From positions 1 through 64,000 of the forward strand of contig PMTV01000050.1 of assembly GCA_003167215.1 (NCBI GenBank): a stretch of DNA of 64,000 nucleotides, in the 5' to 3' direction. How positions within the stretch are numbered: the stretch's first letter is position 1; each line of letters opens with the position of its first letter. The DNA is from Acidobacteriota bacterium. Its GTDB lineage: Bacteria > Acidobacteriota > Terriglobia > Acidiferrales > UBA7541. Position numbers and translations under genes: made by a program. The notes under the pieces are model-generated. The model was not told the DNA's origin, did no database searches, and saw only the letters and a program-made list of their open reading frames with translations. Of the stretch, positions 45,179 through 54,285 are shown in pieces.

Positions 45179-46309
45179 ATGGCAACTCCGGCATCGGCAG
45201 TATCGGGTTCATTCGATGACATGGATGACTCCTTTGAGATTTCGTTTTGCCGGGAGAAAGTAGAAGCGGGTCACAAACGTTATCTGCCTCTTTTCAATGC
45301 GCTGAAGCTGGCTGAGGAATTGATCCTCGACAAATTTCGGGAAGCGGACGAGCGCGCGAAGACTTACCGGAGCAGATACCAGAACATTTCCTTGGGTGCG
45401 GTGCTTGCCGGATTGTTCGCGGTCATGCTAGGGATCTGTGAAATTGTTTTACCCCACTTTTGGCCCGTCGTTTCCGAACTACGCCTGGCAGTATTTGAAT
45501 CCGCCGCAGCCGTCATTTGCCTAGCTTTAATCCTTGTGGGAACTATCGGTAAACCGAAAAATCAATGGCTGCTGGCGCGATATCAAGCGGAAAATCTACG
45601 GCTTCTAAAATTCAAGACGCTCATGGACTCCCGTCTATGGTGCGAAGAACCTGAACAAATCGATAGGAGCGGTGAAACGCCTCCGGATCATGTTCGTGCG
45701 GAAGTACGCGACGCGGTTCGTGCTCTCCACGGATTGGTTTATGAAGACGTGGCGGAACGTGCGGCGCAAGGTGTGGTACCGGACGTCTCGGAAATACATT
45801 GTCCTGATAGTTGCCATGAGGCACTGCAGGAAATAATTCAATATTACCGTGACAAACGGCTCGCCACACAGATGGATTACCTCGCGGCCAAGAGCGACGA
45901 AGAAGAAAGCGGCGGTAGAGTGTGGCGCTTGGCGACAAGTATCTTATTTTTCGTCAGCTTCGGCTTGGTCCTGTTCCATTTGCCGTTCGTTACCAAGACG
46001 GATAAGCTGAAGGACCCCAATGACTTCAAGGACCCCTATTACTTACTAACCAGTTTACTGCTGTTAGGGGCGGCGTTGCTGCCGGCCATGGTTGCGGGAA
46101 TTCGGACCTACCGCGCTTCTCGCGAGTTCGAGAGGAACGCTTTGCGCCATCGCGCAACGCTTCATTCGCTGGAAGGGCTAAATGTGGAGATGGGCAAGGC
46201 CAAGAACCTGCCGAGAAAATTCCGAATTGCCCGAACTTGCGAGCTGATTCTGGAATTCGATTCTTGCGAATTCATGCGCTTGCTGCGCGAAGTGGAATGG
46301 TACGGCTGA
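45179..46309 (+). CDS. Four-helix membrane protein, tandem SLATT-like
   Basis: 376 residues with two 2TM modules. Helices are at about 65-85, 100-122, 258-276 and 292-312. Each module has an amphipathic region after its helix pair: NQWLLARYQAENLRLLKFKT in the first and RASREFERNALRHRATLHSL in the second, the W/R-x-x-AE-x-L type of pattern seen in SLATT-family 2TM effectors. No enzyme motif. SLATT proteins are thought to form pores upon nucleotide or ligand signalling; here that is inference. Pairing with RyR and TIR suggests a sensor-effector set. The ATG has GGTGAGAG just ahead. Confidence 0.72.
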   Translation: MATPASAVSGSFDDMDDSFEISFCREKVEAGHKRYLPLFNALKLAEELILDKFREADERAKTYRSRYQNISLGAVLAGLFAVMLGICEIVLPHFWPVVSELRLAVFESAAAVICLALILVGTIGKPKNQWLLARYQAENLRLLKFKTLMDSRLWCEEPEQIDRSGETPPDHVRAEVRDAVRALHGLVYEDVAERAAQGVVPDVSEIHCPDSCHEALQEIIQYYRDKRLATQMDYLAAKSDEEESGGRVWRLATSILFFVSFGLVLFHLPFVTKTDKLKDPNDFKDPYYLLTSLLLLGAALLPAMVAGIRTYRASREFERNALRHRATLHSLEGLNVEMGKAKNLPRKFRIARTCELILEFDSCEFMRLLREVEWYG

Positions 46310-46798
46310 CGTATTGAGGCCGGGTGTTGCGGCTCTCGGTCAGAAAATGGGCTTTTTCCCTCCGCAAGGTTGCCTGCTTCATTCCGCCCCGCCTGATTTC
46401 CTCGCGCGATTCAGCGCAACAAAAATCCAGAACTTGGGTTGAATCGGTCTGTAAACAAGCGGGCTACCAGCCGGAAGCGCAGTATCCGGCGGCTGAATGA
46501 CGAGAAATGGCTACGGTGGCTATGGAACGGGATTACAGGGTTTCCGGCATGGCCCAGAATTAGAGAAATGTAATACTTTCTTGCCCGACTGTACTACTCC
46601 CTCAATCAAACGGGGCGAGTAACCTCTAGCGGGCCGAGTTAAATTGGAATTGATTGCAGGATTCGCCGGGGGTAAAATTCAGGCTCACGGAACGGTACTT
46701 GCGGCCGGCTATTACACAGGTTTGACCCACAGCCGGCGGGGATAACTGTCGCTTCGGAAGCCGCGCGGTCTGGTGCAGTCCGCAAGCGGAGGTGATAT
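46310..46798. other. Intergenic region without recognised genes
   Basis: 489 bp between the 4TM gene and the zinc-ribbon gene. I see no convincing coding frame, RNA gene or terminator. A TGTACTAC motif near 46590 recalls the AGTACT sites at 48682-48711. An SD-bearing start for the zinc-ribbon gene lies at its right end. Confidence 0.35.
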
Positions 46799-46981
46799 AT
46801 GTCGACCAATACGTTGCAACATTCAGCTAGCGCGGTGCAACATACATGTCCTCAATGCGGCAGTTCGATCGTCCGCCGATCGCACAGGCACGGAGTGGTT
46901 GACCGAATACTGCAGATGGTGCGATTTCGGCCCTACCGTTGCCAGGAATGTCACAACCGATTTTTTAAGATTGCGGCGTGA
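46799..46981 (+). CDS. Small zinc-ribbon protein
   Basis: A 60-residue protein with one CPQCGS and one YRCQECHNRFF knuckle, spaced as a treble-clef zinc ribbon, and a basic middle (VRRSHRHGVVDRILQ). SD GGAGG is 6 nt before the ATG. Short proteins of this kind are frequent in Acidobacteriota, but I know no function. Not expected to be membrane-bound. Confidence 0.75.
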   Translation: MSTNTLQHSASAVQHTCPQCGSSIVRRSHRHGVVDRILQMVRFRPYRCQECHNRFFKIAA

Positions 46982-47289
46982 AACAGGCTAGTGAATCGGC
47001 GGTTAACCGAAGACGATTCCGAACTCCTCGTAGCATAAACCAGAAATTTTAACTGAGCCGCCCTTTGCAGCCGGGGTGCGCGCAGTGGCAGTCAATATCA
47101 GGAGTTTTTTCCATTGCCTCGCAGGCTTCGCTGCAATACTTCTGTGATGTTACAGTGCACGAGCATACTGGATGAGCGCACTTTTTCCCTTCGTTAGCCA
47201 TTTGCAGCTCCAGTTAAAAATTTCAAAGAAGAGATTCTTTCATCTTATTTTCGAAGCTCGTTTAAATTCCGAAATCCCATGCGAGATTT

Positions 47290-47319
47290 GAGGAGGAAGG
47301 CCGCGAGGCCCTCCTCCTC
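47290..47319 (-). terminator. Hairpin after the stress-protein gene
   Basis: A 13-bp stem GAGGAGGAAGGCC/GGCCCTCCTCCTC (one mismatch, GCGA tetraloop), extendable by two A-T pairs, begins 8 nt past the stop of the gene at 47327-47905. There is no long T-run, so termination may be partial, or the hairpin may simply stabilise the transcript end. Confidence 0.55.
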
Positions 47320-47326
47320 AAGGGAT

Positions 47327-47905
47327 TTAGTCAGTGGCGCCGGCTGCGCGACGATTGAGGTCGCGGTCGGATTTTGAGACGTCGGAAGAAGATTCGCTGG
47401 TGGAGGAAATGTCTTCCCCGCCGGTGTTCTTCATGACTTCCTTCGCGCGCTTGATCTCGTCGGAAGTATCGCAATGCACCGACAAGAGAATTCCGCCCTT
47501 TTGAATGCGGCCTTCGTAGCGTTTTGCCTCGTACTCCGGAATGCCCAAACCGATCAGAGCACCTGTAAAACCGCCCACTGCGCCACCTACGCCGATGCCG
47601 GCCAATGCGGCCATGATCGGGCCTGCGGCGATGAACGGACCCACGCCTGGAATCGCGAGAGCGCCAATTCCGGCCAAGAGTCCCAGAGTTCCGCCAATGA
47701 CGGCGCCAGATCCTGCGCCGGCGGCTGCGCCTTCAGGAGCCTTGGTAGCCTTGTCCGTTGCGATGGGCTTCGCACCCAGATTTTCGGGCAAGAGGACCGA
47801 AACGTCTGAGGTTGAGAAGCCGCTCTTTACAAATGTATCGACGGCGCGCTCGACTGTTTCGCGCGAACCGTAAATCCCGAATACTGCAGTTTTCTTTCCT
47901 GACAT
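47327..47905 (-). CDS. General-stress YflT-like protein with glycine-zipper segment
   Basis: 192 residues from MSGKKTAVF (SD AAGGAG). The first 60 residues follow the pattern of the heat-stress YflT/17M domain (VFGIYGSRETVERAVDTFVK). The middle is a hydrophobic Gly-zipper (GAVIGGTLGLLAGIGALAIP, AALAGIGVGGAVGGF), and the tail is Ser/Asp-rich. The Gly-zipper suggests membrane insertion or assembly. It is the second gene of an operon with the BON-domain gene, 55 bp downstream of it. Confidence 0.8.
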   Translation of the reverse strand: MSGKKTAVFGIYGSRETVERAVDTFVKSGFSTSDVSVLLPENLGAKPIATDKATKAPEGAAAGAGSGAVIGGTLGLLAGIGALAIPGVGPFIAAGPIMAALAGIGVGGAVGGFTGALIGLGIPEYEAKRYEGRIQKGGILLSVHCDTSDEIKRAKEVMKNTGGEDISSTSESSSDVSKSDRDLNRRAAGATD

Positions 47906-47960
47906 TTTTTGTTTCTCCTTTTTTCTATAAGTAAAAGACGAACTTCCGCGAAATCGAAAG

Positions 47961-48356
47961 TTACTGTTTTGGAGCAATTTGAAGCTGGTCGGTTACGTTG
48001 TCCGCGCCAGCTACGGCAACGGCCTTGGCTACTATGTTCGCCTTGTCGTCCGCAGTACGAACCGGCCCCTTCAAAGTGACCTTCCCGTCCTGCGTGATGA
48101 TCTTGATGTTGTGACCGTAAGTGGAGAGGGACTGGTCCTGCATGATGGATTTGCGAATTTGTTTGGTAGTGTTGCGATCCGCGGGATTCATCTTTTGCTG
48201 ATCGGCGGTCGTTGCATCTTTACTGGCGTCCCCTTGATTATTCTTCGTGTTGTCAGGGGCAGGCTGCTGACCGCTCTGTGGCACGGGGCTTGCGAGCAGT
48301 GATGCGCCGAAAAATAAGGTAGCTCCCAAAACTGATAAGCGCTTCCCGAATTTCAT
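47961..48356 (-). CDS. BON-domain exported protein
   Basis: 131 residues with a signal peptide (cleaved near LASPVPQ) and one BON domain: IRKSIMQDQSLSTYGHNIKI, TQDGKVTLKGPVRT and a Val-rich end. The Gln/Asp/Asn-rich linker at residues 25-60 is flexible. BON domains bind membranes or outer-membrane components in stress proteins such as OsmY. SD AAAGGAG lies 8 nt before the ATG; the frame upstream is not used. It leads the operon with the YflT-like gene. Confidence 0.88.
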   Translation of the reverse strand: MKFGKRLSVLGATLFFGASLLASPVPQSGQQPAPDNTKNNQGDASKDATTADQQKMNPADRNTTKQIRKSIMQDQSLSTYGHNIKIITQDGKVTLKGPVRTADDKANIVAKAVAVAGADNVTDQLQIAPKQ

Positions 48357-48681
48357 TTTTAGATCTCCTTTCGTCAACAATGATCTTCGTGTGAAAAATG
48401 GAATCAAATATCAACAACGCAAACCGGTTGCTTAATCCTTGCGAGAGAATCATAGCTTCAATATTGAATCGAACCTATACAGGGAACGGGGTAGATTACA
48501 GGGGGGCATTCGGTATTGCATTGTGCTTAAAGCATTTAAGGCAAAACACGTACCAGGTCAGAAAGCGGAATTCGCAGACCCTCCCCGCGTCAGGGCTCCC
48601 GCCGTTCTCCCGGTCGTTGCTAACCATGTTCGTTGAGTGTGGGTTCCGGACAAAATACGGCTTCTATCCGCGAATAGAATC

Positions 48682-48711
48682 AAGTACTTAAGAGGCACCT
48701 CCTTAGTACTA
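48682..48711. promoter_or_regulatory. Paired AGTACT palindromes upstream of the hybrid kinase
   Basis: AAGTACTT (48682-48689) and TAGTACTA (48704-48711) have centres 22 bp apart, i.e. two turns on one face of the helix. They lie 60-90 bp before the kinase ATG, in a 414-bp gap that shows no gene. The spacing suits a dimeric response regulator. This is an inference from symmetry only. Confidence 0.4.
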
Positions 48712-48770
48712 GAGGCCCATTTTCACCGGCGATTCGCCCTGTTATTTTTCTCTAGTCCAGAAAACTGCCA

Positions 48771-51059
48771 ATGAGAATGCCAGAAATCTCGAAGTGTCTG
48801 CAGTGGCTACAAGTCGCGCGCAAGACTCCGGTCGTTCTGCGCCTGCGGACGAAGTTCCTGTTGTCGATCGTTCTGATCATCGCCTGGCTTACGTTCGCGA
48901 CCTTATTGATCGTAGGGCGTACCGCGCAGAAAGAAGTTGAACGGGGGATGGAGAAGGACACGCGGAATTCGATGTTGACGTTCCAGAATCTAAAGGCCGA
49001 ACGCCAGCTAGAAGAAAATCGCCAGGCGGAATTGCTGGCCACGCTCCCCACGGTGAAATCGCTCCTGTCGGAAGAAGACGACACCCCGGAGGCGCAAGAA
49101 GCCGCGGAAAGCCTGTGGCTTTCGGGGGGATACGAACTCGTGGTGGTGGCCGATTGGAAGGGAAAAGTTATTGCGCTGCATTCCAACGTCCCCGGATTTT
49201 CTGAGGGCGATGCAGAACAAATGTTTTCTCGTTCGCAAAAGATAAGTGGGGCAGGGGGATGGTGGTACGGCGACCGACGTCTGTATCAAGTTGCGTCTCG
49301 CCCCGTCCAACTTGGACCGGCCTCTGCGAATATGCGTTTGGGTACGGTGGTGGTCGGACGCGAAATTGATTCGAGTGTGGCGCACGATGTGGGGCAGATC
49401 GCATTTTGCCGTGTGGCGTTGCGCTACGGCGACGAACTGGTGGTGAGTTCCCTTCCGGCGATGGATGAGCGCACGGCGGCAGATGCGCTTCTAAATTCTC
49501 CGGGCGCGAACAAGATTCAGATTGGGAAAGAATGGTATCTGGCCAACACAGTGGATTTGACTCCGGGCTCGTCTCCGGCGGTCACGCTGACGGTGCTGAA
49601 GTCTTACGATGATGCGACTGCATTTATAACACGGCTGAATCAGACTCTGATCGCGCTGGGCTTATTTGCCGTTTGCGCAGGAGGAGGGCTGGTCTTCCTG
49701 ATTTCATACACATTCACGAAACCACTGGCGACGTTGGTGAACGGCGTTCGAGCGCTGGAACAGGGAGACTTCGATTATCCGGTGGATATTGGGGGCGGAG
49801 ATGAAGTAGCAGAAGTGACCGCCGCTTTCGACCGCTTGAGAAGCACGCTGCTTCGAAATGAAGAACAAAGCAAACGGCTGGGAGAACAGCTGCGGCAGGC
49901 GCAAAAAATGGAGGCTGTTGGCAGGCTGGCGGGCGGGGTGGCACATGATTTCAATAATTTGCTGACGGTGATCAAGGGCCACAGCGACCTGCTTGAAGAA
50001 AAAATCACTTTGGCCACTCCGATGTTCCACAGCATCACGCAAGTGAAGAAAGCGACGGACCGCGCGACTTCGCTGACGCGCCAACTGCTGGCATTCAGCC
50101 GCATGCAGGTATTGCAACCGAAGATTCTGGATCTGAATTCCTTGATTGCGGAGACCTGCAAAATGCTGCCGGTGCTGATCGGCGAGGATATCGACTTCAA
50201 ATTCTATGCGGCGCGGTCTCTGGGATTGGTGAAAGCGGATCCTTCGCAGATCGAGCAGGTCTTGATGAATTTAGCCGTGAACGCTCGAGATGCGATGGAG
50301 AAAAGAGGCGGCGAATTCACCATTCGGACGCGGAACATCGTCCTCGACGAGCAGTATTCAAAGGCCCATCCTCCCACCGTGCCGGGACACTATGTATTGC
50401 TGGAGGTGGAAGACACGGGGAAAGGGATGGACGCGCCAACTAAGGCGCGGATTTTCGAGCCGTTCTTCACCACGAAGGAGCTCGGCAAGGGTACGGGACT
50501 TGGTCTTTCGACGGTGTATGGGGTGGTGAAGCAGAGCGGCGGCTACATTTGGGTGGAAAGCGAAGTTGGGAAAGGTACAAAGTTTCAGATTTTCCTGCCG
50601 CAAAGCGGAGAAAGTGTGCCGACCGCCGTATCGGAAAGCGGCTCAGCATCTTCCGCAAGCGGATTCGGCACGATCCTGCTGGCCGAGGACGAAGAGGCAG
50701 TTCGAGAGTTGGCGTCTGAATTCCTGAAGGCAAGCGGGTATACGGTCTTGGTTGCGAAGGATGGATTAGACGCGCTGGAGGTCGCCGAGCAGCGCAGAGG
50801 TTCGGTCCATGTGCTAGTGACGGACGTGGTGATGCCGCGAATGAGGGGCACGGAGCTGGCGCGGAAGTTAAAGCGCTGCCATCCGGAACTTAAGATCGTT
50901 TATATGTCCGGCTACCTCGAACACGACAGCCAGGATAATGACTACGTGCCTGACTCGGAATTTCTGCAGAAGCCATTTACGCGAGAGAGCTTGTTGCGGA
51001 AAATACGAGAAGCCATCGAGAGCAAATCTAATGCATCCGAATCCGTCGGAGTCCGCTAG
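48771..51059 (+). CDS. Hybrid sensor histidine kinase with receiver domain
   Basis: 762 residues. TM1 (about 28-49), an extracytoplasmic sensor of 240 residues, TM2 (about 292-314), HAMP (315-365), a HisKA region with His392 in GGVAHDFNNLL, an ATPase domain (NLAVNARDAM N-box, DTGKGMD and GTGLGLSTVYG), then a REC domain with phospho-acceptor Asp685 in VTDVVMPRMRG. The HDFNN form of the H-box places it in the NtrB-like class. The final Asp can work as a phospho-sink or relay. ATG at 48771 is the outer start; one at 48777 is possible. Confidence 0.92.
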   Translation: MRMPEISKCLQWLQVARKTPVVLRLRTKFLLSIVLIIAWLTFATLLIVGRTAQKEVERGMEKDTRNSMLTFQNLKAERQLEENRQAELLATLPTVKSLLSEEDDTPEAQEAAESLWLSGGYELVVVADWKGKVIALHSNVPGFSEGDAEQMFSRSQKISGAGGWWYGDRRLYQVASRPVQLGPASANMRLGTVVVGREIDSSVAHDVGQIAFCRVALRYGDELVVSSLPAMDERTAADALLNSPGANKIQIGKEWYLANTVDLTPGSSPAVTLTVLKSYDDATAFITRLNQTLIALGLFAVCAGGGLVFLISYTFTKPLATLVNGVRALEQGDFDYPVDIGGGDEVAEVTAAFDRLRSTLLRNEEQSKRLGEQLRQAQKMEAVGRLAGGVAHDFNNLLTVIKGHSDLLEEKITLATPMFHSITQVKKATDRATSLTRQLLAFSRMQVLQPKILDLNSLIAETCKMLPVLIGEDIDFKFYAARSLGLVKADPSQIEQVLMNLAVNARDAMEKRGGEFTIRTRNIVLDEQYSKAHPPTVPGHYVLLEVEDTGKGMDAPTKARIFEPFFTTKELGKGTGLGLSTVYGVVKQSGGYIWVESEVGKGTKFQIFLPQSGESVPTAVSESGSASSASGFGTILLAEDEEAVRELASEFLKASGYTVLVAKDGLDALEVAEQRRGSVHVLVTDVVMPRMRGTELARKLKRCHPELKIVYMSGYLEHDSQDNDYVPDSEFLQKPFTRESLLRKIREAIESKSNASESVGVR

Positions 51060-51113
51060 GGGCGCCCGCTGATTTCCCGCACGGAACCTGAGACATCTGA
51101 GGACTCGCAGGAG

Positions 51114-52115
51114 CTAGGGCCTTGATTCGCGGAGAAAGCGTGCGGCTTCTTCAGGGGGAGTGGGGTTGATGTAAAAGCCGGTGCCCCATTCAAAGCCAGC
51201 GACCTTGGTTAGTTTCGGCATCATTTCGATGTGCCAATGATAGTGGTCATTGATTTCTTCGCCCATAGGAGACGTGTGGATCACGTAGTTGTAAGAAGGA
51301 AACGCGAGGACGGAATCGAGCCGGGCGAGGAAATCGCGCAAGATGCGCGCGAGACTTCCGTAATAGGGAGCGGGCATATTTTCGAATGCTGAACTGTGCT
51401 GCCGGGGGAGAATCCAGGTCTCGAAGGGAAAACGCGGGGCGTAGGGAGCAAGCGCGATGAAATAGTCGTTTTCGAGGATCATGCGCGTGCCGGTCTCGAT
51501 CTCCTGGCGAATCATGTCGCAAAAAATGCAGCGCTCTTTCTCGTCGTAATAATGCTTGGAATTGTCCACTTCTTCGCGAACGCGTTTGGGCACGATGGGT
51601 AGCGCGATCAATTGCGAATGGGTGTGTTCGACGGTGGCACCGGCGGCCTCTCCGTGATTCTTAAACAGCAGGATGTAGCGAAAGCGGCGGTCATTCTTCA
51701 AATCCAACATGCGATCGCGGTAGGCCCAAAACACTTCCTCGACCGATTTGTCACTGATGGTGGCGAGCGTAGATTTGTGGTCCGGCGTTTCGATGATGAC
51801 TTCATGGGCGCCGACGCCGTTCATGCGGTCAAAGAGGCCTTCGCCTTGGCGGTCCAAGCCGCCTTCAATGCCGAGCGCGGGAAACTTGTTGGGCACCACG
51901 CGCAGCGACCAGCCGGGCGTGTCTTTTCCGCTGCCGTTGCGGCCATAGGCGAGGATTTCAGGCGGAGTTTTTCCTTCATTGCCGGGGCAGAACGGACAAT
52001 TCGCGTTGCCCTTGATCTGAACGCTTTCGCGGACAAAATCCATGGGGCGTTTGGCCCGATCGGTGGAAATGATAACCCAACGCCCGGTAATTGGATCTTT
52101 GCGAAGCTCCGGCAA
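51114..52115 (-). CDS. galT: Galactose-1-phosphate uridylyltransferase
   Basis: Leloir enzyme that exchanges UMP between UDP-glucose and galactose-1-phosphate. 333 residues, with zinc-site CPFC near residue 40, and the nucleophile motif VEHTHSQLIALP with the HxHxQ histidine. The frame is open 13 codons further, but the TTG at 52115 (LPELRKDPITGRWVII) has GAGGAG 6 nt upstream and matches the usual N-terminus of the family, so it is used. galE lies 30 kb away in the same window. Confidence 0.93.
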   Translation of the reverse strand: MPELRKDPITGRWVIISTDRAKRPMDFVRESVQIKGNANCPFCPGNEGKTPPEILAYGRNGSGKDTPGWSLRVVPNKFPALGIEGGLDRQGEGLFDRMNGVGAHEVIIETPDHKSTLATISDKSVEEVFWAYRDRMLDLKNDRRFRYILLFKNHGEAAGATVEHTHSQLIALPIVPKRVREEVDNSKHYYDEKERCIFCDMIRQEIETGTRMILENDYFIALAPYAPRFPFETWILPRQHSSAFENMPAPYYGSLARILRDFLARLDSVLAFPSYNYVIHTSPMGEEINDHYHWHIEMMPKLTKVAGFEWGTGFYINPTPPEEAARFLRESRP

Positions 52116-52240
52116 ATTTTTCTCCTCGGCGGTACGATTCCGCGATCGTATCAAGCCGGAATGAGCGCTATGCGCTACGGATTATTCCACTATGCCGGAC
52201 AAGCACAAGGGCTACAAGCGGTCATCGTGCGTGTCGAGCA

Positions 52241-52705
52241 TCAAGCCTGGTCTTGGGCGAAAGCCGCTTTATGGAGGCGCACAGCTGGTTTTTGACCGAG
52301 GCTGGTCTCAATGGCGAGAACGTCAAACCTCCACGGCGTATTTTCCAAGTGGCGAGCGCGAAGAAATTGCCGAGCCATGCGGGCCAGGTTGCGGCGTTTT
52401 TCGTGATTGATGGCGTCTTCCGGCCGCGATTGGCCTAACTGGGAGGCGACGCGAGTTTTTACTTCCACAAACGCGAGGACTGGGCCGTCGTAGCCCACGA
52501 TGTCGAGTTCACCTTTCATTCCAGGCACCGTGAAATTCCGGGCGATCACGACGTAACCATGACGGCGGAGATACCAGTAGGCATAGGTTTCGCCGCGAAC
52601 TCCTGTCTTTCGCGCGCGCTGCTTAGCGGACGCTTCGATGCGTGCTTCGGCCAGGCCTTTACGAGCGGCAAAATTCAGAACGGAATACATGAGCTGAGAA
52701 ATCAT
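52241..52705 (-). CDS. YraN/UPF0102 family endonuclease-like protein
   Basis: 154 residues with a restriction-nuclease-like core: GVRGETYAYWYLRRHGY, then MKGELDIVGYDG and LAFVEVKTR, which supply the E/D-x-K residues of the fold. The last 30 residues are more variable. Members are often next to ribonuclease HII or topoisomerase genes; here it lies between galT and the aminotransferase, so context adds little. Start at 52705, or the inner Met at 52690. Confidence 0.88.
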   Translation of the reverse strand: MISQLMYSVLNFAARKGLAEARIEASAKQRARKTGVRGETYAYWYLRRHGYVVIARNFTVPGMKGELDIVGYDGPVLAFVEVKTRVASQLGQSRPEDAINHEKRRNLARMARQFLRARHLENTPWRFDVLAIETSLGQKPAVRLHKAAFAQDQA

Positions 52706-52756
52706 CGTGAATCATCCCGATTATAAGATACCTGCACCAGAATCGGGCAGAAAGCG

Positions 52757-54115
52757 CTACAGCGTTCGCTCGATCTCCGTGATGATGCCATCGAGGGTGC
52801 GAACTGCAAACTCGGCTTGTTCCTCGTCGATCATGAGCGGTGGGCAAAGGCGCAGAGTGGTGTCGCCTGAACCAAGGACGAGAAGACCCTTGTGGAACGC
52901 CATCTGGACGATGCGGTTACGCAGGTCGGGCGCTCGCTCCTTAGTCTTTTGGTCGCGCACAAACTCAACGCCAATCATCAGACCGCGGCCGCGAACTTCG
53001 CCGACGATTTTGTGCCGCTCGGGCCAGTTTGCCGTTTGCCGCTTGATGAACTCGCCCATGCGAGCGGCGTTGGCCATGTAACCTCGTTCAATTAGGCCCA
53101 GCGTTGCGAGGGAAGCTGCGATGCAAACGGGATTGCCACCGAACGTGGAAGCATGCGCCCCAGGCTTCCAGTCCATCACCGAAGCCTTTGTGATAATGGC
53201 GCTGAGCGGCATGCCGGAGGCAATTCCCTTCGCGGTGCAGATAATATCGGGCTCGACGCCGGCATAATCCACGGCCCACCACTTGCCGGTGCGGCCCATG
53301 CCCGATTGCACTTCATCGGCGACGAGCATGATTCCATACTTGCGGCAGATTTTTTCCAGGCCTTGCAGGAATTCCGCGGGGGCGGGCAAATAACCGCCTT
53401 CGCCTTGGACCGGCTCGATGAAAATTCCGGCTACTTCGTCGGGATCCACACGACGGCGGAAGAGTTCATTTTCGAGATACGAAAGGCAATCAGCGGACGC
53501 GTTCTCCGGACGGATTCCGTAGGTGCCGCGATAAGTGTCCGGGAACGGCATGTGAAATACGCCGGAGAGTAGAGTGCCAAATCCTTTGCGCTGGACTGCC
53601 CTGCTGGCGGTGAGTGAAAGCGCGCCCATGGTGCGTCCGTGGAATGCACCGTGAAAGGCAACGAGCTTGTCGCGCTTGGTATGATATTTGGCCAGCTTGA
53701 TCGCCGCTTCCACCGCCTCCGTGCCCGAATTGCCGAAATAAACACGCTTGGGTTCCTTGCCAGGCGCAATGGAAGCAAGCTTCTCGGCCAATTCCACCAT
53801 GTTGGGATAATAAAAATCCGTGCCGGACATGTGAATCAATTCGGAGGCTTGCTTTTGAATTGCGGCGACGACCTCAGGGTGGCAGTGGCCCGTGGAAACG
53901 ACAGCAATGCCTGCGGCAAAATCGAGGAACGAGTTGCCGTCCACGTCTTCAATCACCGCGCCGCGGCCTCTTTTGACGACGAGTGGATAATCGCGCGTGT
54001 AAGAAGGCGAAACTACGCGCCCATCGCGCTCTACAACCTGCTGGGCCTTGGGGCCCGGCAGCGGAGTAATCAGGTGCGGAAGCTTGGTTTCAATATTTGT
54101 TTCCGTCGCTTGCAT
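52757..54115 (-). CDS. Class-III PLP aminotransferase (4-aminobutyrate/acetylornithine type)
   Basis: 452 residues with the class-III fold. The glycine-rich phosphate motif is NSGTEAVEAAIK, the aromatic stacking motif FHGAFHGRT, the Asp in LVADEVQSGMGRTG, and the PLP Lys in TAKGIASGMPLS. The N-terminal 40 residues are longer than in acetylornithine aminotransferase and match GABA-type enzymes better, so a 4-aminobutyrate-like substrate is my preference. Amino acceptor not certain. No adjacent gene of a GABA pathway. Confidence 0.9.
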   Translation of the reverse strand: MQATETNIETKLPHLITPLPGPKAQQVVERDGRVVSPSYTRDYPLVVKRGRGAVIEDVDGNSFLDFAAGIAVVSTGHCHPEVVAAIQKQASELIHMSGTDFYYPNMVELAEKLASIAPGKEPKRVYFGNSGTEAVEAAIKLAKYHTKRDKLVAFHGAFHGRTMGALSLTASRAVQRKGFGTLLSGVFHMPFPDTYRGTYGIRPENASADCLSYLENELFRRRVDPDEVAGIFIEPVQGEGGYLPAPAEFLQGLEKICRKYGIMLVADEVQSGMGRTGKWWAVDYAGVEPDIICTAKGIASGMPLSAIITKASVMDWKPGAHASTFGGNPVCIAASLATLGLIERGYMANAARMGEFIKRQTANWPERHKIVGEVRGRGLMIGVEFVRDQKTKERAPDLRNRIVQMAFHKGLLVLGSGDTTLRLCPPLMIDEEQAEFAVRTLDGIITEIERTL

Positions 54116-54285
54116 GTCTTCCTCCAGGAAGCAGATTTATGAAATCTTTATTTAAAAACGCGCACAAGTTTCTGCACGCGAGGAACGAACAGATAGAGGA
54201 AGAAGGACTTAATCGACGCCGAAGAGGTTCGGGCGTTCGTGGGAAGGCTGACTATGCAGCGACAGAATGTATTTCGTTGAAATCT

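Noticed and set aside
43104-46309. Calling the TIR/RyR cassette a Thoeris or CBASS system
   Set aside because: No ThsA (SIR2/SLOG) gene or CD-NTase is present nearby; the set of domains does not match either system.
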